NCBI RefSeq assembly: GCF_019320115.1
Contig: NC_089588.1
Span: 114,734,123 to 114,798,122, forward strand
Direction of reading: 5' to 3'
Length of the DNA stretch: 64,000 nt
Origin: Miscanthus floridulus
Lineage: Eukaryota > Streptophyta > Magnoliopsida > Poales > Poaceae
Part shown: in pieces, positions 9,366 through 20,571 of the stretch
How positions within the stretch are numbered: position 1 is the stretch's first letter
Layout: every line of letters begins with the position of its first letter
Made by a program: the position numbers and the translations under genes
The notes under the pieces: generated by a model
The model's input: the letters and a program-made list of their open reading frames with translations, nothing else
The model's database searches: none
What the model was told of the DNA's origin: nothing

Positions 9366-11768
9366 CTACGGCCAATCGTCCCACTGGTGGTGCTGTTTGT
9401 AGAAGCCTAGGGGGTCATCGTCGTCGTTGTCATCGTTGTCCTCGTCATCCTCGGTTGCAGGGTCCTTCCCAGCGCTATGATGTGGTGGTGTACGCACTGC
9501 GGAAATGGCACCTATCACCGGCTGAGAAGAGCCGACTGGTGTCCTCAAAGACCTAGAAGACGTGCCACGCGACCGTGTCGGGACTGCCGGTTCCACCCAA
9601 GGAGTGTCCATGTAGCTCAGCTTCTGTGCTAGCTTCCTGCAGCTCCGCTTCACCTTTTGCATCAATAGACATTAAAGTTAGTGCATTTTCCAAATGCATA
9701 TACACTAAAGAAACATTTTCATAACAGAAAAGTTTATGTTTACCTCCACAAAAGCCTTGAGAACGCCTGGCCCTAGCCCTCTAGACTTGTGAAGCCAAAA
9801 CGCTGCTTCATTGGACAGCTTTGACAATTGTGTCGCCTAGATACAGAAATACGATTGGACAGTTTTAGTACACATACTTAATACCAAATGGAAAACAAAT
9901 TATACCATTCGAGTATCTTACCACGTATCTTTGAAGCGGGGCTCTCTGTAGTTGTGTGTCATTCCTAGTGGCAACGTCGTACACATCTTTGATCACATCT
10001 TCCTCGTCATCCTCATCAATCGCCTCCTCAGTGTACGGGGGCCTGATATGTCTCCTTGTAGACCTGTGAAGCCACCGCAGGTACTCGTCGAAGGTGTGCT
10101 GGTCATGTGGGGACCCACATCGATCAACTGCCGGTCCCTGTTCTGCCACAACTGGATGTACGCATTGTGTGTCACGCGTTAATCCTTGGTCTTGTATCTC
10201 TTCCTGCGGTCATACTTGCAACAAAATGATTGTTAGTTGTACCATATACACATCAGAAATTGTAGCTTTGTTATTAATCGATAATGCACCCATGCAATTC
10301 TTGGTTGGTGGAGTAAAGCGGTGGTGGGTAGCCTATCATTCTTTCAAACTGCCTGCAAACCCTGATGGGCAAGTGAATCTCGACCACGTTAAAGAAAATA
10401 AGAGGGACGTTGCAGCGATACTCGTCTGACTCATCCCTAGTGACAGGACTCAGATAGTACTCGAGCTCTAGAGCATATCAAGGACACCAATGCACCAGAA
10501 CATTTCACAATTGAGTTAGGTTGTGATATAGTGTACATCGAACAAGACACATGTATGATAGTAAAGAGAGCGTAACCTGATGCTGTGTTAGGACGTCGAG
10601 ACCGTCCGTGTACTCCCTGTACTTACGCCTCACATTCCCTCTAACTAACTCTGTTGCGTCCAGATGTACAGAGCAGTAGGGAGTGTATCATGCCCGTTCC
10701 AATGCTGCATTGAACACGATAATGAATTAGCCATTAATAATTTAATCATATGTTACTGCCACAAAGAATATAGTGAACCAAAGTACACTTATCAGTAAAC
10801 CAATATTAAGGGGCCTCCCAATGGGCCATCATTCTCAACACCAAACCTGGAGTAGGTAGGAGCAACCCCTAAGGTTCGCATACCCTTAGGTGTGACAGCA
10901 GCCAACGCATAGTTGTCGATATGTCCATGCTAGGACTGCGCTGCCCTAGCTGTATGCCGCTATGTTATCCCACGACTGGCGTAGTATGTCAAGAAAAATC
11001 TAGCTGACGGTGTTGCCCGAGGCGTCTGGGAAGAGGAAAGCACCAAGGAAGTGCCAGAGCCACACTCTAGCGAACCTGTCGATCTAAGCCTCATCAGCCT
11101 GTGGGTCCAAGTAATCAAAGCGCTTTGTGATCCACGACGACCTAACACCAGACCTTTTCCTAAAATTCACCAAAGAAAATGAGATCTGATGGCTGCAGGA
11201 AAGCAATGCAAGTATTAAATAGGCTTGAATTGCTCACTTATTTTTCTTTGAAACATCGTCGTTTGGTGGAAGAAAGCAGTGAACTGAACCACCAGCTCCC
11301 TCCAGTGATCGTTGTCAACTATACCTGTCACTGAAAGTCCCTCCAATCGAAGGCCAAAGATAGCCTTTATGTCCTGCATGGTCAAGGTCATCTCGCCGCA
11401 AGATAGGTGGAACATGTGTGTCTCAGGCCTCCACCTGTTATAAGAATAGAACGACTGTTAGTTGCCTCAAATTTGTTATAAGAATGTTTACGTACAATGA
11501 AGGCACTCGCACATGTCTACAACTGCAGTAAGTAGTGCTGGGTCAATGGGTGAAAGACCGTAGTTGACAACACAGACAAGTTCGAGGAAGCCGGCACGCC
11601 GTATGTACGACGCGTAACGCTCGTCCCACTGGTGTGCCTTGGTGTGCGTGCGAGGCCTCAAAGGAGGCAAGGGCACCTCTGCATCGGTGTCACTCAAGAT
11701 GTGTGCTCGGTGCGGCTCGTCGTACTCCACCTCAAGAAGAGGGTACAACGGGTGCTATGTGGGAGGGG
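9366..11768 (-). pseudogene. Plant mobile domain (PMD) protein gene, degenerate
   Basis: Several exon-like blocks on the minus strand match the PMD family found in MULE and gypsy cargo genes and in the host MAIN/MAIL1 and PP7-long-form proteins. From the N-terminus they read: HILSDTDAEVPLPPLRPRTH, RRAGFLELVCVVNYGLSPID (about 11500-11750); FHLSCGEMTLTMQDIKAIFG (about 11237-11434); WLWHFLGAFLFPDASGNTVS (about 10975-11145); CRCNVPLIFFNVVEIHLPIR (about 10270-10420); HTFDEYLRWLHR and QLQRAPLQRY (about 9930-10150). The C-terminal tail has an acidic run and ends WDDWP (9366-9665). In-frame stops occur in the WLWHF exon and the following block is frameshifted, so no intact protein is possible. PMD proteins are linked to silencing and meristem maintenance; any activity here is lost. 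Confidence 0.78.
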
Positions 11769-11769
11769 T

Positions 11770-12766
11770 CATCCTGTTACAAATTGATAAGCAAAGGGTT
11801 AGAGTATTCAAATTAACAATATTCAAATTAACATTACGTAGCATTGCAAAATTTGAACTACTTGTTATGCAATAGGAACATAATATGAAAGCACATGCAT
11901 ATATTCAAAGTAACGTTAACAGATATATTAAACAACTTCAGTAGAAAAATAAGCAACTTCTATATATGGACCTGCTGTCGACCAGTGTTTCTTATTAAAT
12001 TATTACAATAGCTTGTCTGCATCTGCTAGAGCAGCTCATTATAATTTTAACCTAGGGATGAGTAGCCCGAGAACTATCATGTGTGTTATACTTAGTACTA
12101 TGCTCTATACTAATATGTCTAAAAATACAAGATGTCTACTTTTTTCGCATAATGCTATGATGGACTCATAGCAGTACGATATCGACGATGTTGTGCATGA
12201 TTTTGAAGGTTCTAGTGCTTTCAATATATGCTTGAGTAAAATGGTCATTTGAATTAATACTTCCATTTAAGAAAACAAGCATATAACAATTTAAATCATA
12301 CAAACTCAACCAACCAAATTTGTTGCTATATATATGTATGTCTAGTGCACAAAAAACACATAAATAGATTTATATTTCATGTGTCTTTTAATTAGACATT
12401 TGTTTTCGCTATAATTAATAATACATTGTAAAAAATTAACAATTAAAGTATACAAACAATAATACAATGTAAGATAAATTAACAGCTAAAGTATATTTTA
12501 AAAGAATCTCTCAATCTAATGACTAACGATTAATATAAAGGGGTAGTGAAGGTACGAGAATTTTGATTATGAAGAAATAGGCATCAAATTTTACCTCAGC
12601 GAGGGTTGAACTACAGTGTGGGCGTCCGTGTCGCGCCAGCGTGCGTGGCGCGGCAGTCGCTGCGGACGACGACGGCACTGCGGGCAGGAGGGCAGGCAGA
12701 AGGGAGGGCGGGTGGCTCGCGGCCAGGCGGGAGGGAGGGCGGCTCGCGGGCGTTATTTATCTGGTC
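11770..12766. other. No gene recognised; AT-rich, then GC-rich MULE interior
   Basis: From 11770 to about 12600 the sequence is AT-rich with no domain-bearing frame. It would be upstream or 5' intron sequence of the minus-strand PMD gene. From 12600 to 12766 it turns GC-rich (GGCAGGCAGAAGGGAGGGCG type) just before the right inverted repeat, and could be the remains of its promoter or first exon. Confidence 0.4.
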
Positions 12767-12989
12767 CTACCGCGCCATGGGCTATGGCGCGTCACTGCCG
12801 CGCCAAGATCGGTGGCGCGGCAGACCCTGCCATGTCACCGGTCAGCGCTCCGGTCGTCGCCACGTCACCCCTCTCGCTGCGCCACAATGCATGGCGCAGC
12901 AGGCGCGATCAAAAGTGTTAGTTTAAAAAAAGTTAAACAATGTTAGATTTAAAATTAGTTTTAAAAAAGTGTTAAAAATAAAAAAAATC
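12767..12989 (-). repeat. Right terminal inverted repeat of the MULE-like element
   Basis: Reverse complement of the left arm: it ends in TAAAAATAAAAAAAATC and contains GTCGTCGCCACGTCACCCCT and CGCGCCATGGGCTATGGCGC. By-eye agreement with the left arm is roughly 85 percent outside one indel. Confidence 0.85.
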
Positions 12990-13370
12990 GCAGCCGTCAG
13001 CCGGGCAGCGTTGCGACTTGCGAACCTGAGTCGGTCGTCGAGCCGAGCACGCCGCCACGCCGTACGCGTGACTCGTCATCTGGCGTATTACTTTTACTGG
13101 GCTGACTGCTGAGTACCGGTGTTTGCGTGGCTGGGGAGGGGCCCATCGGCTCTCTGGGCCTGGGACAGCTGCCCCTCCCGCCCCGCCCCTGGGCCAGGCC
13201 TGATTACCCAGTAACCAAATGAGACCTTAAGAAAAAAAATAAACGCAGGAAGAGTTATTACACTAGCAAAACATATTGAAATTACCAATGTGTATATTGA
13301 TGTTGATGAAGTCTGCAAACGAAACACGAAGAAAAAACCACTATGTATTCTATCCATGCATCATCCTAGT

Positions 13371-13646
13371 TAGGGATGAAAACGGTACGGATATTTTTCG
13401 ATCGTATTCGAAACCGAATCCGTTTAGAGGGGTTGAGATCTGTCCGTATCCGAGTCCAGATATCCAACATCCGATACCGTATCCGTATCCGAATACTCAA
13501 ATCGCATATTTATGATGTCGATATCCAATCGTATCCTATCCGACATAGTTGACACTATCCGTATTAGAATCCGAATCCGAACAGAAATATGAAAATAAAT
13601 ATAATATCGGTGATATCCGTCCATATCTAATCCGTTTTCATCCCTA
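13371..13646. mobile_element. hAT-type MITE (276 bp)
   Basis: Terminal inverted repeats TAGGGATGAAAACGG and CCGTTTTCATCCCTA, flanked by the perfect 8-bp duplication ATCCTAGT (13363-13370 and 13647-13654). An 8-bp duplication is characteristic of hAT elements. The interior is rich in TATCCG/CGGATA words and has no coding capacity. Confidence 0.92.
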
Positions 13647-13654
13647 ATCCTAGT

Positions 13655-14460
13655 GATGGATATTTCTGTTTCTGTATTATGGGCTCAATTACATCTGTTG
13701 TTGTGGCCCATTTGTATCTGTATGTCTCTGTGGTCATCTTCGTCTTCTGTTTTCAGTCTGCAGAGAATTCAAATGGGCCACGTGGATATTTCTGTTTTCA
13801 GTCTGCGGGCGTGAGATCTCGGCCTGACTGGCGAGCCGGCCTTGACTCCCGCCGCTCGAGCTTGTGTGTGCTGTTCATGCCGTCCCGCGCCGCGTCGCCC
13901 GCATGAAAAGGTTGGCTGGTGCCTTGTGCGTTCATGCTCCGGCACGGGAAGATAGCGACTACTGAACGGGATTCAAGGTACAGCTTTAGTAATAATTAAA
14001 GTTTTTTTTATCTTGAATTCCTGAGCCTGCATTCATGAGTCATCTCAGTTTTTATTTCGGTTAAGTCTTGTTGAGTACTTTTGTACTCAGGGTTCGTTGA
14101 CCCTTGTTGCAGGTGAGCCTCATGAGCAGGTCTGTTGTGGACCTTGCTGTATGACTGTTGTTCTGGTCGATGACGATAAGTGAATGTGTGATATTTGGAC
14201 GGGATGTTTACTTTGTGTGTTATGTTTATGTTAATTATGCCACTCCACTACTACTATGGTTTGTAATAATTATCGAACTTAGTTTGTAAGGCTTGAAACA
14301 ACTGGTTTATAAACTATGTTATCATAAGACTTCCGTTATTTTACTCTGATGTTGATATTTGAATAAATATTGTAATACTGCAATGACTCTGTAATGTGAT
14401 CCTGCTCGGAAATCGTGGATGATTCGGGGTTCCCCGAGGACACCCGACAGATTTCTTAAG
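13655..14460. other. No gene; possible gypsy LTR fragment
   Basis: A local duplication of GATATTTCTGTTTTCAGTCTGC occurs near 13730-13805. From about 13985 to 14460 the text (TTGTTGAGTACTTTTGTACTCAGGGTTCGTTGACCC, and a closing GGGGTTCCCCGAGGACACCCG) resembles gypsy LTRs common in grasses, but there are no matching ends, primer site or duplications. It abuts the left break of the CACTA element that follows. Confidence 0.3.
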
Positions 14461-14569
14461 TTACCAGGAACATATGCATAGTCGTCAAAGGTCATTGGAC
14501 AGTGACAAATGCATGTGGGTCCTATAATTTAGTAGGTTCTGCCACATTAAAGTCTCCACTAGGTTTTTA

Positions 14570-15935
14570 GCAAATGTGAAGAAGCTAGTGTCGATGAAGG
14601 ACTTGTCAATAACACACTGCAAGGCTCACGATTGTCATGTGATACTGACAGTGTTTCTACCTATTGCAATCAGGGCTATAAAGTCAGAGTTCTTGAAAAT
14701 GGCCATCACCCGCATGTGCTACTTCTTTTCAAAGATCTCACAGAAGACGATTGGCAAGCAAGAGCTGAGTGACCTACATAAATTTGTGGTGGAGACACAA
14801 AACCAACTAGAGATATGTTTACCTCCTGCTTTTTTAAATAATGCCACATCTCATGATTCACATGGTTCATCAGATATAGGCACTGGGCCCTTGCTACTTG
14901 CATAAAATATGGTCCTACGAGTGGTTCATGTTAGTTCTTAGTCGATATGTGCATAATCGAGCATACCTAGAGGGCTCTATGATAGAGGGTTACAGTACTA
15001 AAGATGTCGTCAAGTGCTATCAAGAGTACCTAAAAGTATAAAAAGGGACTGGTAAACCCGATTCTCGTTACAAGGATAGGCTGGCTGGGAAGGGCACCAG
15101 TAACAGAAAAGTGTTCATCGACCATGATTAGAAAGAGATGAGTCGGGTGCATTACAGTGTCTTGTAGAGTACACAACTGATGCAACCGTATATTGATGAA
15201 CACTTGGCTATCATTATGGCGGAGAGAAATGGTCGTTCGGATGATTGGGTCATGAAACAGCACAAGCAACGACTAACTACATGGTTGAAGGACCAAAACA
15301 TACCGCCTGAAGAAACCATAGATTCTATTACCATCAGTAGGTTGGCGAAGGGGCCATCGAGACAAGTGATATCTTGGAATGCTTATGACATCAATGGGTA
15401 TACGTACTATACCTACGCAAAAGGATAGTAAATATGTGAACCAGAACAACGGCATTCGAATAGAGGCTCTCGATGGATTAGGGCGAAAGATCTAATACTT
15501 TAGCATCATTGAAGAGATATGAGAACTTGACTATGAAAGGGATATAACGGTTGCCATGTTTCGATGCCGCGAGATCAAACAACACCAACTGAACAAGATT
15601 AGATTGAGAGTCCTGGACCTTAAGAATCTAGGCTACCAAGATAACCCTTGGGTGCTCGCTTCATGTGTCACACAAATTTTCTATATGTCTGACCCACAAA
15701 GTAACCTCTCCCCGAAGAAGAAGACAAAGCATGTGGTTGCCTCCGAGAAATAGCATATTATCGGAGTTGATGGCGTGGATGATGTTGAAGCTTACAATAA
15801 CTACGATGAGATGCCGCTATTCATAGACTTTTCTAAGAAGATCAGTTTTGTGGAAAAGAACTTACCCAAAGACATATTGCCATAGGAACAAAAAGGTGTC
15901 AAGAGGAAAGTCATTACAGCGGGCTAGTTAGTTGT
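14570..15935 (+). pseudogene. CACTA transposase (TNPD/TNP2 type) C-terminal remnant
   Basis: The first block (14576-14905) reads CKAHDCHVILTVFLPIAIRA, ITRMCYFFSKISQKTIGKQE and ETQNQLEICLPPAF, which is the DUF4218 region of plant CACTA transposases. A second block (15180-15430) has LTTWLKDQNIPPEETIDSIT and SRQVISWNAYDINGYTYYT. A third (15556-15930) reads RVLDLKNLGYQDNPWVLASC then VDGVDDVEAYNNYDEMPLF and KNLPKD, the DUF4216 region. The blocks are in different frames with stops between them, and the DDE catalytic domain upstream is missing. It binds and cuts nothing in this state. The protein family is clear; the lesions make it non-functional. Confidence 0.88.
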
Positions 15936-16039
15936 TGAAAGCGGAGTGTTTGTGTAAGTGTGTGTGTGTAAGACAATATATTTTTGTATGTCTGAGACTA
16001 TATTTATGCATGTGTGTGAGACTACCCTTTGTAACATCT

Positions 16040-17340
16040 AGATGAATCTATTTCAACATCCACTCTATTACAACTGAAATCATTTAGTGGTTGAAAATCA
16101 AGTTTGAAGCTGTCATTTTCTAAAATTTAAAATTTGAACTGATCAAATTTTATCAAATAAAAAGATGACCAAAATAAAAATTGTAGATAGTGATGTGTTC
16201 AATAACTTTTATATTCATCACCTTTATAGCTGAAATCATTTATTGGTTGAAAATCAGGTTTGAAGTTGTCATTTTCTGAAATTCAAAATTTAAATTGTTC
16301 AAAATTAGTGACAAAGATAGATGACTAAACTAAAATGATAGAGCACGATTTTAGAAAATTTTAGGAAAAAACCATCACATTTGGAGTTAGTATGAGGGAG
16401 AAAAACTAGTTACAAGTTTCAGCCATAGATTAAAAAGAGAAATCACGCTTGTTCATCATTGATCATCATGAATAGTTATGATTTTTCTTTTTAATCTCTG
16501 TGTAAATTTTGTAACTAGTCTTTCTCCCTCGTACTAACTCCAAATGTAATGATTTTTTGTCTAAAATTTTCTAAAATCACTGTGTTGATTTAGTCATTCT
16601 TTTCATTTGAGAAAGTTTGAGCAATTCAAAATTTTAAATTTAAAAAAAGACAAGTTCTAACGAGATTTTCAACCATTAAATGATTTCAGCTGAAAAAGTG
16701 ATGAATACCAAAGTTGTGTAACTCATCAAGATTTACTACTTTTATTTTGATTATTTCTTCATCTGACAAAGTGATAGTAAACATTGTTCATAAATCAACA
16801 TGTTTCTCGTATAGTTCATGAAACTATAAGTCATATGTGAATTTATTAACAATGTTTACTAATTCTTTATCACATGAAGAAGTGACCAAATTAAAAGTTG
16901 TAGATAGTGATGAGTTCAACAACTTTTATGTTCACGACTTTTATTGTTGAAATCATTTAAGGTTTCAAAATTTTGTTTGAAGTTGCAATTTATTGAAATT
17001 TAAAATTTCAACTGTTCAAATTTAGTCAAATGAAAATATGATCAAAATAAAAGTTGTACATATTGATGAGTTCTACAACTTTGGTATTCATGAGTTTTTC
17101 AGCTAAAATCATTTACTCTTTCAAAATATTGCTTCAAGTTGAAATTATTTGAATTTCAAATTTTGAATCGTTCAAACAAAGTCACATGACAAGATGACCA
17201 AAATAAAAGTTGTACATGTTGATGAGTTATATAACTTTTATGTTTACAACATTTTCATTTTATTTCATTTAATGTCATAAAATTGTAGTCAAAGTTTTAA
17301 AATTCAAATTTTTAATTTTTGTTTTTTTTTGTTTTCTATA
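16040..17340. repeat. Alternating-orientation palindromic array in the CACTA element
   Basis: AT-rich units of about 170 bp carry the phrase GA(C/T)CAAAATAAAAGTTGTA with TGAAATCATTTA. The units change direction. 16070-16450 is the inverted complement of about 16480-16860 (axis near 16462; for example GGAGTTAGTATGAGGGAGAA against TTCTCCCTCGTACTAACTCC). 16720-16820 is then inverted again against 16840-16940 (axis near 16830; GTAAACATTGTTCATAAAT against ATTTATTAACAATGTTTAC). Units from 16860 to 17300 run forward. Confidence 0.82.
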
Positions 17341-17489
17341 TTGTTTTGACTACAATTATTTTTATATATTTTTTTGCATATATAGAATAATACAAAATAT
17401 TATATTTGTTCATATATATAATTTTTTTATTACTTTGTGTTTTTATGATATAAAAAATATAGAATTAATAATTTAATAAAATAGAAAAT

Positions 17490-17575
17490 ATTTGTAGGGG
17501 CGGCTGGATCAGGAACGGCCCCTAAAAATGCATTTATAGAGGCGGCTGGATCAGGAAATGCTCCTACAAATCATG
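17490..17575. repeat. Internal GGGGCGG subterminal-type repeat cluster
   Basis: GTAGGGGCGGCTGGATCAGG is followed by GGCCCCTA, then AGAGGCGGCTGGATCAGG and GCTCCTAC. These inverted pairs copy the style of the terminal zones at 22990-23165 and at both ends of the 59159 element. They may mark a buried CACTA end. Confidence 0.65.
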
Positions 17576-20571
17576 GTGATTATATAGCCACGGGCGCTCG
17601 GGTGCCCAACTATTGGGCGCTCTCTTCTTCCTCCCGACGCTGTCAGGCTGCCCATCTGTTTCCCGCCGCCGCCACCGTGTCCATGCCCTAGCACCGGTTC
17701 CTCTCACCTCCGCCGTCCTCCTATGACCGCCTCCATCGCCCGCCACACTTCCTCCCCAAACGCCACCATCCCCAAGCCAGCCGCCACGGCGGCTAGGGTT
17801 TACGCGAGAGCTCACAATCTGGCTCCCCTTCGGTCTTGCCGATTCTATCAGGTAAGCAGCCGTGGCGCTCATCGTTCTCCGTTCCTCCTCTTCTTGAATC
17901 CTCTTCCGAGGGACTGCAGCTGATGCATTTCTTCTCCACACGGAGTGGTGCGCTTGGCCTGTAAGTGTTGGAGGGGGTTCGAGCTCGGCGGATCTGTGTT
18001 GCGAGAGAGCGGAGCCTACGCCGGCGGCGGAGCTCAGAAGCCCTACGCCGGAGCTACACCAGAACAGCGAGGGATCGCCGTATGCCGCCTCCTACTGACG
18101 GCCATTGCGTAGGTATGTCTCATTTCCCCTAGTGACTATGCCCTAAGCTCAACTGATTTGCTAGTCCTCATCATCTATCCTAACTGTGGAGTCCTCACTT
18201 GGCTATTCATCTGCTAGTACATTGCAGCGGTGGTAATTTCCCTTTCCTGCAATTCGCGTTGAGTATGTGCATGTGATGGATAATTATTCTTGGCTATGTG
18301 TTTGTCGTTGTGCTAGTGTAGTATGGTCATGCCTTTGTGGATTGTGTTTGTGAAGGTGCCAGTAGAGACCTTGTGGTTTGTATTTTTGGTTGATAAGCAA
18401 AGCTCAAGGTATGGTTGTTTCATGTTTGATAAGTGTTAATCCTTAGGTCTGCCTCTCTCGCTAATTAAATCTTGTGGTGATGTTCTTATAATTGTTGAGC
18501 ACAATGGAAAGATTCTTTATGCCCCATTTTGATAATCTACAAGATCTATTAGAGTTGGAAGAAATACCAAGTTCTTGGGAGTTTGAGATTGCAGGTTACA
18601 GTTTCTGAAGATAGATTTTATGTTCTTTGCAATTACTAATTTTCTGTCATTGTTCTGGTTGAGATTACTCACTTGTATGATTAGGAGCATACTAGATTTA
18701 GTAGACATAATTGGTAGGTGCTTCTTTGAATTGGAAACAAATAAAGAAACGGCTGAAAACTGTTTAGCAATATGTCCTGAAATTTCAGTTCAGCGGTTTT
18801 GAGTTGGGTGATGATTTCGTTTACTAAATGGCGCTTCCTATAGAACATGAAAATACAAAAGTTGTAGGGAATTTACATACCATTGCTGTCATGAAATTTT
18901 GTGATTTTAGCTATTAAGGTTTGGGAGATATAGATTTTAGAAGTTGATTGACAGATTCTGACCATGTTCTGTACAGCCATAGATCAGTTTGATTTTTCGA
19001 CCACTTTAACTGCCAAATCAGCTCCCTAATATAACTAGAAAGATGTAGAGTATTTCCCAAGCTTTTTGGATTGCTAAAGAACATACTTTTTGGATGCTTA
19101 TGATTTTTAGATGTAGCCAGGCAGGTTTTGACCTTGCTTTGTGCAGCAGTGGGTCTTTGTTATTTTCAACCTTGATAACTGCAGAGTCTGATTCTAGTAA
19201 TAACTAGACAGATGTAGAGAATTGCATAGGCTTTTCGGATTGTTAAAGGATAATTCTTTTTCGTTGTCCAGAACTCTAGTTATGATTTTTCTAAGCATCT
19301 GTACTACTGCTGCCTTAAAAATTCAGATACTTTGATAGCTGGTTTTGATTAATTGGATGGCACCTGTAGAACATGATTGTTGTACTAGAGTTGTATAGGT
19401 TCTATTGACTTGCTCTTGCACCTTCACCAAACAAATTGTGATGAAAGGAAAAAGGAGAGTCCTGTTGTCTTTATTTAGTTAGTGCACGACGTCCTCCTTA
19501 TGTTGGCTACTCCTTGCTTGTTGTTTTTCATGTGTAGAAATGCCTTGTGTTTTATATGAACTTTTATCTCTTATGTATGTTTCACAGTATTTAGCTTGTA
19601 TGTGCCTTACTTTCATGTACTACTCTTACTAGTAGTGGCTGGTGGTTGGTCTCCTACAACTCTTATTACTACTACTTGCTACTCCTACTACTACTCTACT
19701 ACTATACTGTCCTCCTGCTCTTCTCCTACTACTCTACCACTCCTCTTCTACTACTACTCTCCTCTACTCCACTCTACTCCTCTCCTCTCCTAAGCAGTTG
19801 TTGCTTTTTTGTTACTTCTACTACTTCCCTACTACTACTGTTTACTACTTCTACTTCTATCTTCTATCAACTACTTGTACTTCTGTCAACTACTTCTACT
19901 ACTTCCCTACTACTACTACTGTCTACTACTTCTGATTGTCCGATCTGCCTATCAGGTTTAGAAGATATTAAGCATATGATGTTCATGTGTGATCGAGCAA
20001 AGTCAGTATGGGAGCTGTTGCTTCTTTTGGGGAGCAGCACCTACTTTTTTTGCCAAATCTCCCCTCTCCTCTATTTTTGCCACCTTTCCTATCCTCTATG
20101 TTTGGGAAGCAGCAACTGCTTTTTTACACCTTTTTCTCTCTATGTTTGTTAAGCAGCTGTTGTTTTTTTTGCCAAATCTCCCCTCTCCTCTCCTCTCCTT
20201 TGTTTTGCCGATGATGAAATTGTCCAACTCCATACATTATATGGAATATGAGCTGATGATCAAGAACTTGTGAGGAACTTGGCATCATTAGCAGCCGCCC
20301 CTACATTACCTTCTCCTCTCTTCTCTGTTATGATGCCTTGATGCTCCAAGTTCATGATCAAATGATGTTTGACATGTTTCTAAGGCCTCTACTACTGCTA
20401 CTACTCGTTTTTTTTAATATATTGTTGTTTTATAGGACTACTTTGGTTTATAGACCTTTTTGATTTCTTATACATTCTCGCGTACCTAAAGCATACTTTC
20501 TTGCATCTATTAGAACTACTGCTACTACTAGTTGCACCTTGGTGTTTCTCAGCGGACGGTAGAACATTGTG
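17576..20571 (+). other. Leader/intron region of the CACTA second ORF; no intact gene
   Basis: 17590-18120 is GC-rich and promoter-like (TATATAG at 17580), with possible splice donors at 17851 (CAGGTAAGC) and 18113 (GTAGGTATG). 18120-19640 is intron-like T-rich DNA with two related ~190-bp paragraphs around AACTAGA(A/C)AGATGTAGAG (about 19035 and 19203). 19640-19930 is a TAC/TCC pyrimidine-rich low-complexity run. No protein domain is seen except the LINE scrap at 19934. Confidence 0.5.
19934..20024 (+). pseudogene. LINE zinc-binding (zf-RVT) fragment
   Basis: The translation CPICLSGLEDIKHMMFMC followed by DRAKSVWELL matches the zinc-binding motif at the C-terminus of plant non-LTR reverse transcriptases: paired Cys, then His and Cys, then a VW motif. 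Only about 30 codons are recognisable, bounded by TAC/TCC repeats on the left and T-rich repeats on the right. It is a captured or residual scrap, not a gene. Confidence 0.72.

Larger units (their letters stand above)
6383..12989. mobile_element. MULE-like DNA transposon with captured and nested sequence
   Basis: Long imperfect terminal inverted repeats bound this 6.6-kb segment. The direct repeat GCAGCCGT abuts both outer ends (6375-6382 and 12990-12997). That is 8 bp; MULE duplications are usually 9, and the ninth position differs here. Inside are a peroxidase gene fragment, a solo LTR, and a degraded plant-mobile-domain gene. The long inverted ends and captured gene pieces are the pattern of Mutator-like/Pack-MULE elements; I did not find a MURA transposase. 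The superfamily is inferred from architecture. Confidence 0.75.

Noticed and set aside
14246..14262. CACTACTACTATGG as the left end of the large CACTA element
   Set aside because: Flanking triplet does not match TGT at 23202, no subterminal GGGGCGG words follow, and the context looks like a gypsy LTR.
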